DNA of 12,207 bases from Pseudomonadota bacterium (GTDB lineage Bacteria; Pseudomonadota; Alphaproteobacteria; Rhodospirillales; 2-02-FULL-58-16): assembly GCA_022560215.1 (NCBI GenBank), contig JADFTO010000059.1:1-12207 (forward strand), in the 5' to 3' direction. The position numbers were made by a program, and so were the translations under genes. Of the stretch, positions 1-6,520 are shown piece by piece; the stretch's first letter is position 1, and the number at the start of each line of letters is the position of its first letter. The notes below the pieces were generated by a model. It did no database searches. It saw only the letters and a program-made list of their open reading frames with translations, and was not told the DNA's origin.

Positions 1-116
1 TGGCCCTGGCCATCCCCGTGGTGTCGTTCTTCTTTTTTGAAATCGCCTTGAGGAAGACCTTGCCCAAGGGGTTTACCGAGCCCTTGTTCTACCCCCTCTA
101 CGACATTTTTCTTTAG
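1..116 (+). CDS. Tripartite tricarboxylate transporter small membrane subunit, TctB family (3' end only)
   Basis: Only the last 37 codons are visible, in the frame starting at base 3 and ending with TAG at 114-116. They encode the end of a very hydrophobic helix (PVVSFFFFEIAL), a short basic stretch (RKTLPKG), and a C-terminal tail ending FYPLYDIFL. TctB is the small four-helix integral membrane subunit of the TTT carboxylate uptake systems. It lies just upstream of tctA in nearly all such operons and often ends in a comparable amphipathic tail. The assignment rests mainly on position, 88 bp before a clear tctA, plus the membrane-helix-and-tail layout, because the visible part holds no diagnostic motif. 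The gene would be cotranscribed with tctA. The start and most of the protein lie outside the window. Confidence 0.7.
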   Translation, partial: ALAIPVVSFFFFEIALRKTLPKGFTEPLFYPLYDIFL

Positions 117-123
117 GGAGCCT

Positions 124-139
124 TCCCCGAAAGCGGGGA
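124..139 (+). other. Intercistronic hairpin 1 (tctB-tctA gap)
   Basis: TCCCCG and CGGGGA are perfect inverted arms of 6 bp around an AAAG loop. The hairpin starts 7 nt after the tctB stop. No T-tract follows, so it does not look like an intrinsic terminator. An RNA stability or processing role between tctB and tctA is inferred. Confidence 0.6.
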
Positions 140-143
140 CCTT

Positions 144-182
144 GGCCATGGGTAAGGGAACGGCATTCTTGCCCCCATGGCC
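144..182 (+). other. Intercistronic hairpin 2, directly ahead of the tctA ribosome binding site
   Basis: GGCCATGGG (144-152) and CCCATGGCC (174-182) form a perfect 9-bp inverted repeat. The stem can continue past a two-base bulge (172-173) with a G-U wobble and AAG/CTT (154-156 with 168-170), leaving a loop at about 157-167. The stem ends 4 nt before the purine-rich tctA Shine-Dalgarno region (GAAGGGA, 186-192). No T-run follows. It could protect the 3' end of upstream mRNA (tctC/tctB), partly attenuate transcription into tctA, or affect tctA translation. The structure is visible in the sequence; the function is inferred. Confidence 0.65.
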
Positions 183-204
183 GGCGAAGGGAATATGAAC
201 CGTC

Positions 205-1719
205 ATGGAAATACTGAACCTCCTCATGGATGGTTTCATCATATCCTTCCAGCCGCTCAACCTCGCTCTTATCATCGGCGGCGTGACCGTCGGCCTGTTC
301 ATCGGCGCCATGCCGGGCCTGGGGTCGGTCAACGGGGTCGCCATCCTGCTGCCCATGACCTTCCTGGTGCCGCCGACATCGGCGGTCATCTTCCTCGCCG
401 CCATCTACTACGGCGCCATGTACGGGGGCGCCATCAGCTCCATCATGCTCGGCATACCCGGCGCCTCGACGGCGGTGGCCACAACCTTCGACGGCCGCCC
501 GCTGGCCCTGCAGGGGCTGGCCGACAAGGCCCTGGTGGCGGCGGCGACGGCGTCGTTCGTCGGCGGCACCATCTCGGTCGTCCTGTTCACCCTTTTCGCC
601 CTGCCCATGGCCGAAGTGGCGCTGGCCTTCGGCCCGCCCGAGACCTTCGCGCTCATGATGCTGGCCTTCGCCACGTTCATCGGCCTCGGTGGCGACGACA
701 TCCCCAAGACCTTATTCTCCATATTCATCGGCCTGGTTTTCAGCGCCGTCGGCCTGGACATCATCAGCGGCGAGCCGCGCCTGATTTTCGGCGGCCTGAC
801 CGGCTTCTTCCACGGCATCAACTTCCTGGTCCTGGCCATCGGCATCTACGGCATCGGCGAGATGCTGTGGACCATCGAGATCAGCCAGGGCGAGGCCATG
901 ATGTCGAAAGCAACCGTCACCGTCAAAAGGGTGATCGACAACCTGAAAGAGCTGCTGAGGTTGTGGAAGACCATGCTCATGGGCTCCTTCCTCGGCTACT
1001 TCGTCGGCATCCTGCCGGCCGCCGGCGCCACGCCGGGCTCGCTCATGGCCTACGGCGTGGCCAAGCAAATTGCCAAGGACCCGGAGAGCTTCGGCAAGGG
1101 CAACGTGGAAGGGGTGGTGGCGCCCGAATGCGCCAACAACGCGGCCTCCACCGGCTCCATGCTGCCCATGCTGACCCTCGGCATCCCCGGCTCCCCCACC
1201 ACCGCCATCCTGCTCGGCGGGATGGTGATGTGGGGGCTGGAGCCCGGCCCCCTGGTGTTCGTCGACCACCCCGATTTCGTCTGGGGCCTGATCGCCAGCC
1301 TGTATTCCGCCAACCTGTTTTCGCTGATCATCAACATCGCCTTCATCCCGGCCTTCATCTGGGTGTTGAGGCTGCCTTTCACCATTCTGGCGCCGATCAT
1401 TTTCGTGCTCTGCATAATAGGCGGATACGTGCCGACCCAGGACATGCACGACGTGTGGCTGATGCTGATCTTCGGCGTCGTCGGCTACCTCATGCGCAAG
1501 CTGGATTATCCGATGGCGCCGGTGGTCCTGGCCATCGTCCTCGGCCCCCTGGCCGAGCCGGCGATGCGCCAGTCCCTGATCGGCTCCCACGGGGACATGA
1601 CGATTTTCTTCACCCGCCCGATCTCGGGCACTATCATGGCCTTCGCCATCGGGTTCCTGGTCATGCCCCTCATAAAAATGGCGATCGACGCCCGGCGGCG
1701 GAAAAGGGAACGAACCTGA
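205..1719 (+). CDS. tctA: Tripartite tricarboxylate transporter permease, large membrane subunit TctA
   Basis: This 504-residue polytopic inner-membrane protein is the large subunit of a TTT (TctCBA) secondary transporter. It takes up carboxylates delivered by a periplasmic TctC protein and is driven by an ion gradient. Family signatures are clear: GAMPGLG at residues 34-40, YYGAMYGG at 68-75 followed by LGIPGAS (82-88), and the second-half repeat PECANNA (307-313) followed by LGIPGSPTTA (325-334). Length is normal for TctA (about 500). Hydrophobic segments run throughout and the protein ends in a basic cytoplasmic tail (RRRKRERT). The ATG at 205 is preceded by GAAGGGA at 186-192. An ATG at 177 opens another frame that is a shadow. 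The substrate cannot be read from the permease. The enzymes downstream suggest a hydroxy-, keto- or dicarboxylic acid. Confidence 0.95.
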   Translation: MEILNLLMDGFIISFQPLNLALIIGGVTVGLFIGAMPGLGSVNGVAILLPMTFLVPPTSAVIFLAAIYYGAMYGGAISSIMLGIPGASTAVATTFDGRPLALQGLADKALVAAATASFVGGTISVVLFTLFALPMAEVALAFGPPETFALMMLAFATFIGLGGDDIPKTLFSIFIGLVFSAVGLDIISGEPRLIFGGLTGFFHGINFLVLAIGIYGIGEMLWTIEISQGEAMMSKATVTVKRVIDNLKELLRLWKTMLMGSFLGYFVGILPAAGATPGSLMAYGVAKQIAKDPESFGKGNVEGVVAPECANNAASTGSMLPMLTLGIPGSPTTAILLGGMVMWGLEPGPLVFVDHPDFVWGLIASLYSANLFSLIINIAFIPAFIWVLRLPFTILAPIIFVLCIIGGYVPTQDMHDVWLMLIFGVVGYLMRKLDYPMAPVVLAIVLGPLAEPAMRQSLIGSHGDMTIFFTRPISGTIMAFAIGFLVMPLIKMAIDARRRKRERT

Positions 1720-1792
1720 CTTTTTCGAGATCCCGGACCGCCCCCCGGCAAGGACCGCTTCCGGCCCAGGCGACGAGCCCACATAGATGGGA

Positions 1793-1821
1793 TTGCGCAA
1801 GTTTTTGGTATGGGGTATATC
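1793..1821 (+). promoter_or_regulatory. Candidate sigma-70-type promoter for the GntR gene
   Basis: TTGCGC (1793-1798) and TATATC (1816-1821) are separated by 17 bp in the 157-bp gap between tctA and the regulator. Matches to the consensus are partial (3/6 and 4/6). The -10 lies within the palindrome at 1814-1828, which would suit autorepression. The rest of the gap (1720-1792) is GC-rich and shows only a weak 4-bp hairpin (CCCA/TGGG, 1778-1791). Confidence 0.4.
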
Positions 1822-1841
1822 ATATACCAGAAACATACCCC
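1807..1841. promoter_or_regulatory. Candidate GntR/FCD operator: 15-bp palindrome with extra half-sites
   Basis: GGTATAT-C-ATATACC (1814-1828) is a perfect palindrome around one central base. Two further half-site copies flank it: GGTATG at 1807-1812 and CATACC at 1834-1839. That makes two GTAT and two ATAC elements within 33 bp. FCD-subfamily GntR regulators are known to bind inverted repeats with GTAT/ATAC-like or TGGT/ACCA-like arms. The site lies about 50 bp upstream of a gene for just such a regulator and overlaps its candidate -10, so autoregulation is the natural inference. It may also control the downstream enzyme genes. Confidence 0.6.
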
Positions 1842-1876
1842 GCCCCCTGAAACCCCGTGACCATCGAGGATAATCC

Positions 1877-2566
1877 ATGGCCGTCGCCAATCTGAACATC
1901 AAGCCCATCGAGGCCGATCTCAGCCTGACCTACCAGACCTACAAGGCCCTCAAGCAGGCCATCACGTCCATGGACATCTACGGCCACGACGAGGAAATCC
2001 GGCTCGACGAACACCAGCTGTCCCAGGGCCTGGGCGTCAGCCGGACCCCCATCCGGGAGGCCATGGCGCGGCTGGAACAGGAGGGGCTGCTCCGCATCGT
2101 GTCCCGCAAGGGCGCCTTCGTGGTGCGCAAGACCAAGGCGGAAATCCTGGAGATGATCACCGTCTGGGGGGCCCTGGAAAGCATGGCGGCCCGGCTCATC
2201 ACCCTCAAAGCCAGCGACCGGGAAATCGCCACCCTGCGCGACATGTTCGCCACCTTCGAAAACAGGGAGATCAAGGCCAACATCGACGAATATTCCGATT
2301 CCAACATCCATTTCCATCAAAAGGTGATAAGCTTGAGCCACTGCGAGCTGATCGAATCGCTGACGGAAAACCTTTTTATCCACATCAGTTCCATCCGGGC
2401 CCATACCATCGGCGAGGACAACCGGTTCAACCGGTCCATCGTCGACCACATGCACATCATCGAGGCCCTGGAGAAGCGGGACACGGAACTGGCGGCTAAG
2501 CTGGTCCTGGAACATACCCTTGACTTGGCGGACCACGTGGAGAAGAACGTGGACTATCTGGACTGA
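1877..2566 (+). CDS. GntR-family transcriptional regulator, FCD (FadR C-terminal domain) subfamily
   Basis: The protein has 229 residues, a typical length for the subfamily. The N-terminal winged helix-turn-helix spans about residues 15-85, with the recognition region LGVSRTPIREAMARLEQEGL at 52-71 and the wing RKGAFV at 77-82. Residues from about 90 to 220 form the all-helical FCD ligand-binding domain. The usual metal/ligand set is recognisable: D141, H145, H191 and H213, with spacing like that of characterised FCD proteins. FCD regulators usually sense small carboxylates and repress the catabolic operon next to them, so the effector is probably the imported acid or an intermediate. The ATG at 1877 has GAGGA at 1866-1870. 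A palindrome lies just upstream. The lyase gene begins 31 bp after the stop, so it may be cotranscribed. Confidence 0.93.
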   Translation: MAVANLNIKPIEADLSLTYQTYKALKQAITSMDIYGHDEEIRLDEHQLSQGLGVSRTPIREAMARLEQEGLLRIVSRKGAFVVRKTKAEILEMITVWGALESMAARLITLKASDREIATLRDMFATFENREIKANIDEYSDSNIHFHQKVISLSHCELIESLTENLFIHISSIRAHTIGEDNRFNRSIVDHMHIIEALEKRDTELAAKLVLEHTLDLADHVEKNVDYLD

Positions 2567-2597
2567 ACCAACCTCTAGAGCACTATCGGGAGAACGA

Positions 2598-4319
2598 ATG
2601 ATGGCTGAGGCGGCCGGTAACGTCACCCAACTGCAAACGCCGGAAAAGACCGTATCCGGCGGCCACCTAGTGGCCAAGGCGCTCAAGAACGAAGGCGTGG
2701 AGATCATCTTCACCCTTTGCGGCGGACACATCATCGACATCTACGACGGCTGCCTGGACGAAGGCATAAAGATCGTCGACGTGCGCCACGAGCAGGTGGC
2801 CGCCCACGCCGCCGACGGCTATTCGCGGCAGTCCGGCAAGACGGGATGCGCCGTGGTCACGGCCGGTCCCGGCACCACCAACGCCATGACCGGCGTCGCC
2901 AACGCCTTCCGGGCGGAGAGCCCGATGCTGCTGATCGGCGGCCAGGGGGCGCTCAGCCAGCACAAGATGGGGTCCCTCCAGGACCTTCCCCACGTGGACA
3001 TGATGGCGCCGATCACCAAGTTCGCCGCCACCGTTCCCGGCACCGAACGCATCGCCGACATGGTGTCCATGGCCTTCCGCGAGTGCCACAACGGCGCCCC
3101 GGGGCCGTCGTACCTGGAGATCCCCCGCGACGTCCTGGACGCCAAGGTGGATATGTCACGGGCGCGCATCCCCGAATCCGGCCGCTACCGGGCTTCGTCC
3201 AAGAGCATCGGCGATCCGGCGGACGTCGAGAAGCTGGCCGACATCCTGCTAAAATCGAAGCGGCCCTGCGTCCTCCTCGGCACCCAGGTCTGGACCACGG
3301 GCGGCACCGAGGCGGCGCGCGCCTTCGTCCGCGCCTTCGACATCCCCGCCTACCTGAACGGATCGGCCCGCGGCACCCTGCCTCCGGGAGATCCCCATCA
3401 TTTCCACCGCACCCGGCGCCAGGCTTTTGATACGGCCGACGTGATCGTCATCGTCGGCACCCCCTTCGATTTCCGCCTCGGTTACGGCAAGCGCCTGCGG
3501 GAGGGCGCCACCGTGGTCCAGATCGACATGGACTACCGCACGGTGGGCAAGAACCGCGACATATCCTTAGGGCTGGTGGGCGATGTCGGGGCCATCCTGC
3601 AGGCCGTCGCCGACGCCGCCAGCGGCCGCATCGACAAGGGCGCAAGTGCGCGCCGGGACTGGATGAAGGAGCTGCGGGCGGAGGAAGCGGCGCGCACCGA
3701 GAAGCTGATGGGGCTGTTCAAGTCCGAGGCCGTTCCCATCAACCCCTACCGGGTGGCCTGGGAACTCAACGAGTTCCTTACCGAGGACACCATCTACATC
3801 GGCGACGGCGGCGACGTGGTGACCATCTCGGCGCAGGCCGTGCAGCCGAAATCCCCCGGCCACTGGATGGACCCGGGGCCGCTCGGCACGCTCGGCGTGG
3901 GCACGGCGTTCGCCCTGGCCTCCAAGCTGGTCCATCCCGACAAGGAGGTGCTCTGCTACTACGGCGACGGGGCCTTCGCCATGACCGCCTTCGACATGGA
4001 GACCGCCAACCGCTTCGATGCCCCATACCTTGCCGTGATCGGCAACAACTCGGCCATGAACCAGATCCGCTGCGGGCAGATCATGAAGTACGGCAAGCAA
4101 AGGGGAAACGTCGGCAACAAGCTGGGCGACGTGCCCTTCGAGCAATTCGCCACCATGCTGGGCGGCCACGGCGAGGGCGTCCGCGAGCCCGCTGAAATCC
4201 GCCCGGCCCTGGAACGCGCCCGCGAGGCGGTCAAGTCAGGCAAATCGGCCGTGGTCAACATCTGGGTCGATCCGGAAGAGTACGCGCCGGGGACGAAAAA
4301 CCAGACCATGTACAAGTGA
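2598..4319 (+). CDS. Thiamine-diphosphate-dependent lyase of the 2-hydroxyacyl-CoA lyase / oxalyl-CoA decarboxylase group
   Basis: This 573-residue protein has the three-domain fold of the acetolactate synthase superfamily. The N-terminal PYR domain has the catalytic glutamate E65 in VRHEQVAAHAADGY. The middle domain spans about 195-360. The C-terminal PP domain has the ThDP/Mg motif from GDG (456-458) to NN (483-484). Its neighbour is a formyl-CoA transferase relative, as in frc/oxc oxalate operons. Where oxalyl-CoA decarboxylase has Gly-Asp-Tyr-Glu-Glu, this protein has GSLQD, within MGSLQDLPHV (124-133). That stretch resembles MGAFQEFPQV of 2-hydroxyacyl-CoA lyases, recalled from memory. 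Cleavage of a 2-hydroxyacyl-CoA to an aldehyde or ketone plus formyl-CoA is therefore plausible. Oxalyl-CoA decarboxylase or an acetolactate-synthase-like carboligase are alternatives. GGGAG at 2588-2592 serves ATG 2598 or the adjacent ATG 2601; the longer form is given. An in-frame ATG at 2520 lies inside the upstream gene and is unlikely to be the start. The protein ends in a hydrophilic tail, APGTKNQTMYK. Confidence 0.85.
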   Translation: MMAEAAGNVTQLQTPEKTVSGGHLVAKALKNEGVEIIFTLCGGHIIDIYDGCLDEGIKIVDVRHEQVAAHAADGYSRQSGKTGCAVVTAGPGTTNAMTGVANAFRAESPMLLIGGQGALSQHKMGSLQDLPHVDMMAPITKFAATVPGTERIADMVSMAFRECHNGAPGPSYLEIPRDVLDAKVDMSRARIPESGRYRASSKSIGDPADVEKLADILLKSKRPCVLLGTQVWTTGGTEAARAFVRAFDIPAYLNGSARGTLPPGDPHHFHRTRRQAFDTADVIVIVGTPFDFRLGYGKRLREGATVVQIDMDYRTVGKNRDISLGLVGDVGAILQAVADAASGRIDKGASARRDWMKELRAEEAARTEKLMGLFKSEAVPINPYRVAWELNEFLTEDTIYIGDGGDVVTISAQAVQPKSPGHWMDPGPLGTLGVGTAFALASKLVHPDKEVLCYYGDGAFAMTAFDMETANRFDAPYLAVIGNNSAMNQIRCGQIMKYGKQRGNVGNKLGDVPFEQFATMLGGHGEGVREPAEIRPALERAREAVKSGKSAVVNIWVDPEEYAPGTKNQTMYK

Positions 4320-4335
4320 CAAACGTCGAGCCTTC

Positions 4336-4363
4336 TATATATTCCACAAAACGATAATATAAT
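4336..4363 (+). promoter_or_regulatory. AT-rich island with TATAAT ahead of the CoA-transferase gene
   Basis: The 58-bp gap after the lyase contains a strongly AT-rich patch in an otherwise GC-rich region. It includes a perfect TATAAT (4358-4363) and an inverted repeat, TATATT (4338-4343) with AATATA (4356-4361). No convincing -35 element lies at the right distance. It may be an internal or activator-dependent promoter, or an AT-rich spacer that keeps the following ribosome binding site open. GAGGGG at 4369-4374 is close to the ATG at 4378. Confidence 0.35.
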
Positions 4364-4377
4364 TCGGCGAGGGGAAA

Positions 4378-5619
4378 ATGGGAAAAGCCCTGGACGGCAT
4401 TCGCGTGCTCGACATGACGCACGTTCAGTCGGGTCCGACGTGCACGCAGCTTCTGGCCTGGTTCGGCGCCGACGTGATCAAGGTGGAGCGTCCGGGAACG
4501 GGCGACGTCACCCGCCATCAGCTGCGCGACCTGCCGGACGTGGACAGTCTTTATTTCACCATGCTCAACAGCAACAAGCGAAGCATCACGCTGAATACCA
4601 AGACGGACAAGGGAAAGGAGATATTCACCAAGCTGATCGAAACCTGCGACGTCCTGATCGAGAATTTCGCCCCCGGCGCGCTCGACCGCATGGGCTTCGC
4701 CTGGGAGCGCATCCAGGAGATCAATCCCAGGATCGTCTATGCCTCCATCAAGGGCTTCGGCCCGGGTCCCTACGTCGACTGCAAGGTCTATGAGAACGTG
4801 TCCCAATGCACGGGCGGATCGGCGTCGACGACCGGCTTCGATGACGGGCCGCCCGTGGTGACGGGCGCCCAGATCGGCGATTCGGGCACCGGGCTGCACG
4901 TAGCACTCGGCATCGTCACGGCCCTCTTCCAGCGCCAGACGACGGGCCGCGGGCAAAGGGTCGTCTGCGCCATGCAGGACGCCGTCCTCAACCTCTGCCG
5001 GGTCAAGCTCCGCGACCAGCAGCGCCTGGCTCACGGGCCTCTCAAGGAATATCCGCAGTATCCGAACGGCGTCTTCGGCAACGAGGTGCCGCGCGCCGGC
5101 CATGCGTCGGGCGGCGGCCAGCCGGGCCACGTGGTGAAATGCGCCCATGGCGGCCCCAACGACTACGCCTACGTGATCATCCAGGTCCAGGGCTGGGCGC
5201 CCTTGATGAAGGTGATCGGCCGCGAGGACCTGATCGAGAATCCCGAGTGGGCGACCCCGGAAGCCCGGCTGACGAAGCTCGACGACTGCTTCGCCCTGAT
5301 CGAGGGATGGACCGTCACCAAGGACAAGTTCGAGGTCATGGAGATCCTCAACGACCTTGGCGTGCCCTGCGGGCCGGTGCTGTCCATGAAGGAACTGGCG
5401 GAAGAATCCTCCCTCAGGGCCACCGGCACCGTCGCCGAGGTGGACCACCCGGAGCGCGGCAAGTACCTGACCGTCGGCAATCCCATCAAGCTTTCCGATT
5501 CGCCGGTCGAGGTAAAGGCCTCGCCCCTGCTCGGCGAGCACACCGAGGAAATCCTCAAGGAAATCCTCGGCTTCGACGAGGGCGACATCGCCGAAGCGCG
5601 CGAGCAGGGAGCGATTTAG
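4378..5619 (+). CDS. frc: Class III (CaiB/BaiF) CoA-transferase, close relative of formyl-CoA:oxalate CoA-transferase
   Basis: This 413-residue cytoplasmic enzyme aligns along its whole length with the Frc proteins of E. coli (YfdW, 416 aa) and Oxalobacter, as I recall their sequences. Shared stretches include DVTRHQLRD, LYFTMLNSNKRSI, MQDAVLNLCRVKLRDQQRL and KELAEE...SLR. Frc moves CoA from formyl-CoA to oxalate through an aspartyl-CoA thioester. The nucleophile is D168 in QIGDSGTG (D169 in the Oxalobacter enzyme). Q17, Y59 and Y138 match its active-site residues. Residue 48 is Gln, as in E. coli, where Oxalobacter has Trp. The glycine loop reads SGGGQ (244-248) instead of GGGGQ. Placement 58 bp after a formyl-CoA-type lyase supports a shared formyl-CoA cycle. 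Transferase class is near certain. Oxalate as the real acceptor is less sure, because the partner lyase is not a clear oxalyl-CoA decarboxylase. Confidence 0.9.
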   Translation: MGKALDGIRVLDMTHVQSGPTCTQLLAWFGADVIKVERPGTGDVTRHQLRDLPDVDSLYFTMLNSNKRSITLNTKTDKGKEIFTKLIETCDVLIENFAPGALDRMGFAWERIQEINPRIVYASIKGFGPGPYVDCKVYENVSQCTGGSASTTGFDDGPPVVTGAQIGDSGTGLHVALGIVTALFQRQTTGRGQRVVCAMQDAVLNLCRVKLRDQQRLAHGPLKEYPQYPNGVFGNEVPRAGHASGGGQPGHVVKCAHGGPNDYAYVIIQVQGWAPLMKVIGREDLIENPEWATPEARLTKLDDCFALIEGWTVTKDKFEVMEILNDLGVPCGPVLSMKELAEESSLRATGTVAEVDHPERGKYLTVGNPIKLSDSPVEVKASPLLGEHTEEILKEILGFDEGDIAEAREQGAI

Positions 5620-5673
5620 CTCCCCTCCCTTCCTGTGCTATACCTTGTCGGACACAAGAGGAGGCGTTCGGCC

Positions 5674-6462
5674 ATGCAGCGTTGGATTCGTTTCGACCAT
5701 GCCGGGGAAACCGGGTTCGGGACTCTCGACGGCGACGTGATCACGGTCCACGAAGGCGACATGTTCGCCGGCCCCGAGCCCACCGCTCAGACCCTGGCCC
5801 TGGATTCCGTAACCGTGCTCACGCCGACGGAGCCCAGTAAGATGATCGCGCTGTGGAACAACTTCCACGCCATGGCCAAGAAGCTGGACCTGTCCATACC
5901 CGAAGAACCCCTGTACCTGATCAAGACGGCCAATTCCTTCCTAGCCACCGGCGGAACCATCGTCCGGCCCCCGTCCTACGGCGGCAAGGTGGTCTACGAA
6001 GGCGAAATCGGCATCGTCATCGGCAAGACATGCTCAGGCGTGTCCGACGACCGGGCCGCTGACTACATCTTCGGCTATACCTGCATCAACGACATCACGG
6101 CCATCGACATCATCAACAAGGACCCTTCCTTTCCCCAGTGGTCGCGGTCCAAGAGCATGGACACCTTCGGCGTCTTCGGGCCCGTGGTGGCGGCCGGCAT
6201 AGACCCCTCGGGGCTTTCCATCAGGACCGTGCTCAACGGCGAGGAGCGGCAGAACTATCCGGTCAGCGACATGATCCATCCGCCCCGGCGCATCGTCAGT
6301 TTCATATCCCGGGACTTGACGCTGTATCCGGGGGACGTCATCGCTTGCGGCACGTCGGTGGGCTTGGGCTCCATGAAGGAGCCCCGCAACACCATCGAGG
6401 TGACCATCGAGGGAATCGGGACCTTGAGCAACGTCTTCGAACAGAACGGCGGCCCCAGTTGA
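5674..6462 (+). CDS. Fumarylacetoacetate hydrolase (FAH) family protein
   Basis: The protein has 262 residues when started at ATG 5674, which has a strong AGAGGAGG at 5657-5664. An in-frame ATG at 5635 has no such site. The FAH fold's metal ligands are present: E109 and E111 in YEGEIGIVIGK and D140 in CINDITAID. They are followed by the family signature KSMDTFGVFGP (160-170) and CGTSVGLGSM (225-234). Members use Mg2+ or Mn2+ to cleave C-C bonds in acylpyruvates, hydrate or isomerise 2-oxo-enoic acids, or decarboxylate oxaloacetate. Sequence alone does not say which applies. The domain order (a short N-terminal domain, then the catalytic domain) fits small FAHD1-type enzymes. It lies 54 bp after the CoA-transferase and 58 bp before the reductase. 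A role on a 2-oxo or beta-keto acid linked to the lyase step is inferred. Confidence 0.9.
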   Translation: MQRWIRFDHAGETGFGTLDGDVITVHEGDMFAGPEPTAQTLALDSVTVLTPTEPSKMIALWNNFHAMAKKLDLSIPEEPLYLIKTANSFLATGGTIVRPPSYGGKVVYEGEIGIVIGKTCSGVSDDRAADYIFGYTCINDITAIDIINKDPSFPQWSRSKSMDTFGVFGPVVAAGIDPSGLSIRTVLNGEERQNYPVSDMIHPPRRIVSFISRDLTLYPGDVIACGTSVGLGSMKEPRNTIEVTIEGIGTLSNVFEQNGGPS

Positions 6463-6484
6463 CCAGTACTCCCTTTCACAATTC

Positions 6485-6497
6485 CGTATTACATACG
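6485..6497. promoter_or_regulatory. Short palindrome CGTAT-TAC-ATACG before the reductase gene
   Basis: A perfect 5-bp inverted repeat with a 3-bp spacer lies in the 58-bp gap between the FAH-family gene and the reductase gene. Its arms share the GTAT/ATAC elements of the palindrome upstream of the GntR gene, but with a 3-bp gap instead of 5. It may be a second, weaker operator or a chance match. Confidence 0.3.
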
Positions 6498-6520
6498 ACC
6501 AGGCATGAGTGGAGGCGGAC

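Noticed and set aside
177..1850. 557-codon plus-strand frame overlapping tctA
   Set aside because: Its product is rich in Arg, His and Pro, as expected from an out-of-frame reading. tctA in the other frame carries all the family motifs. Its ATG lies within the stem of hairpin 2.
4255..5541. Long minus-strand frame (428 codons) opposite the CoA-transferase gene
   Set aside because: It is antisense to a clear Frc homologue, has no motifs and shows the composition typical of a shadow frame.
5635..5673. Upstream ATG extending the FAH-family protein by 13 residues
   Set aside because: It lacks a Shine-Dalgarno sequence, whereas ATG 5674 follows AGAGGAGG at good spacing and begins where the family homology begins.
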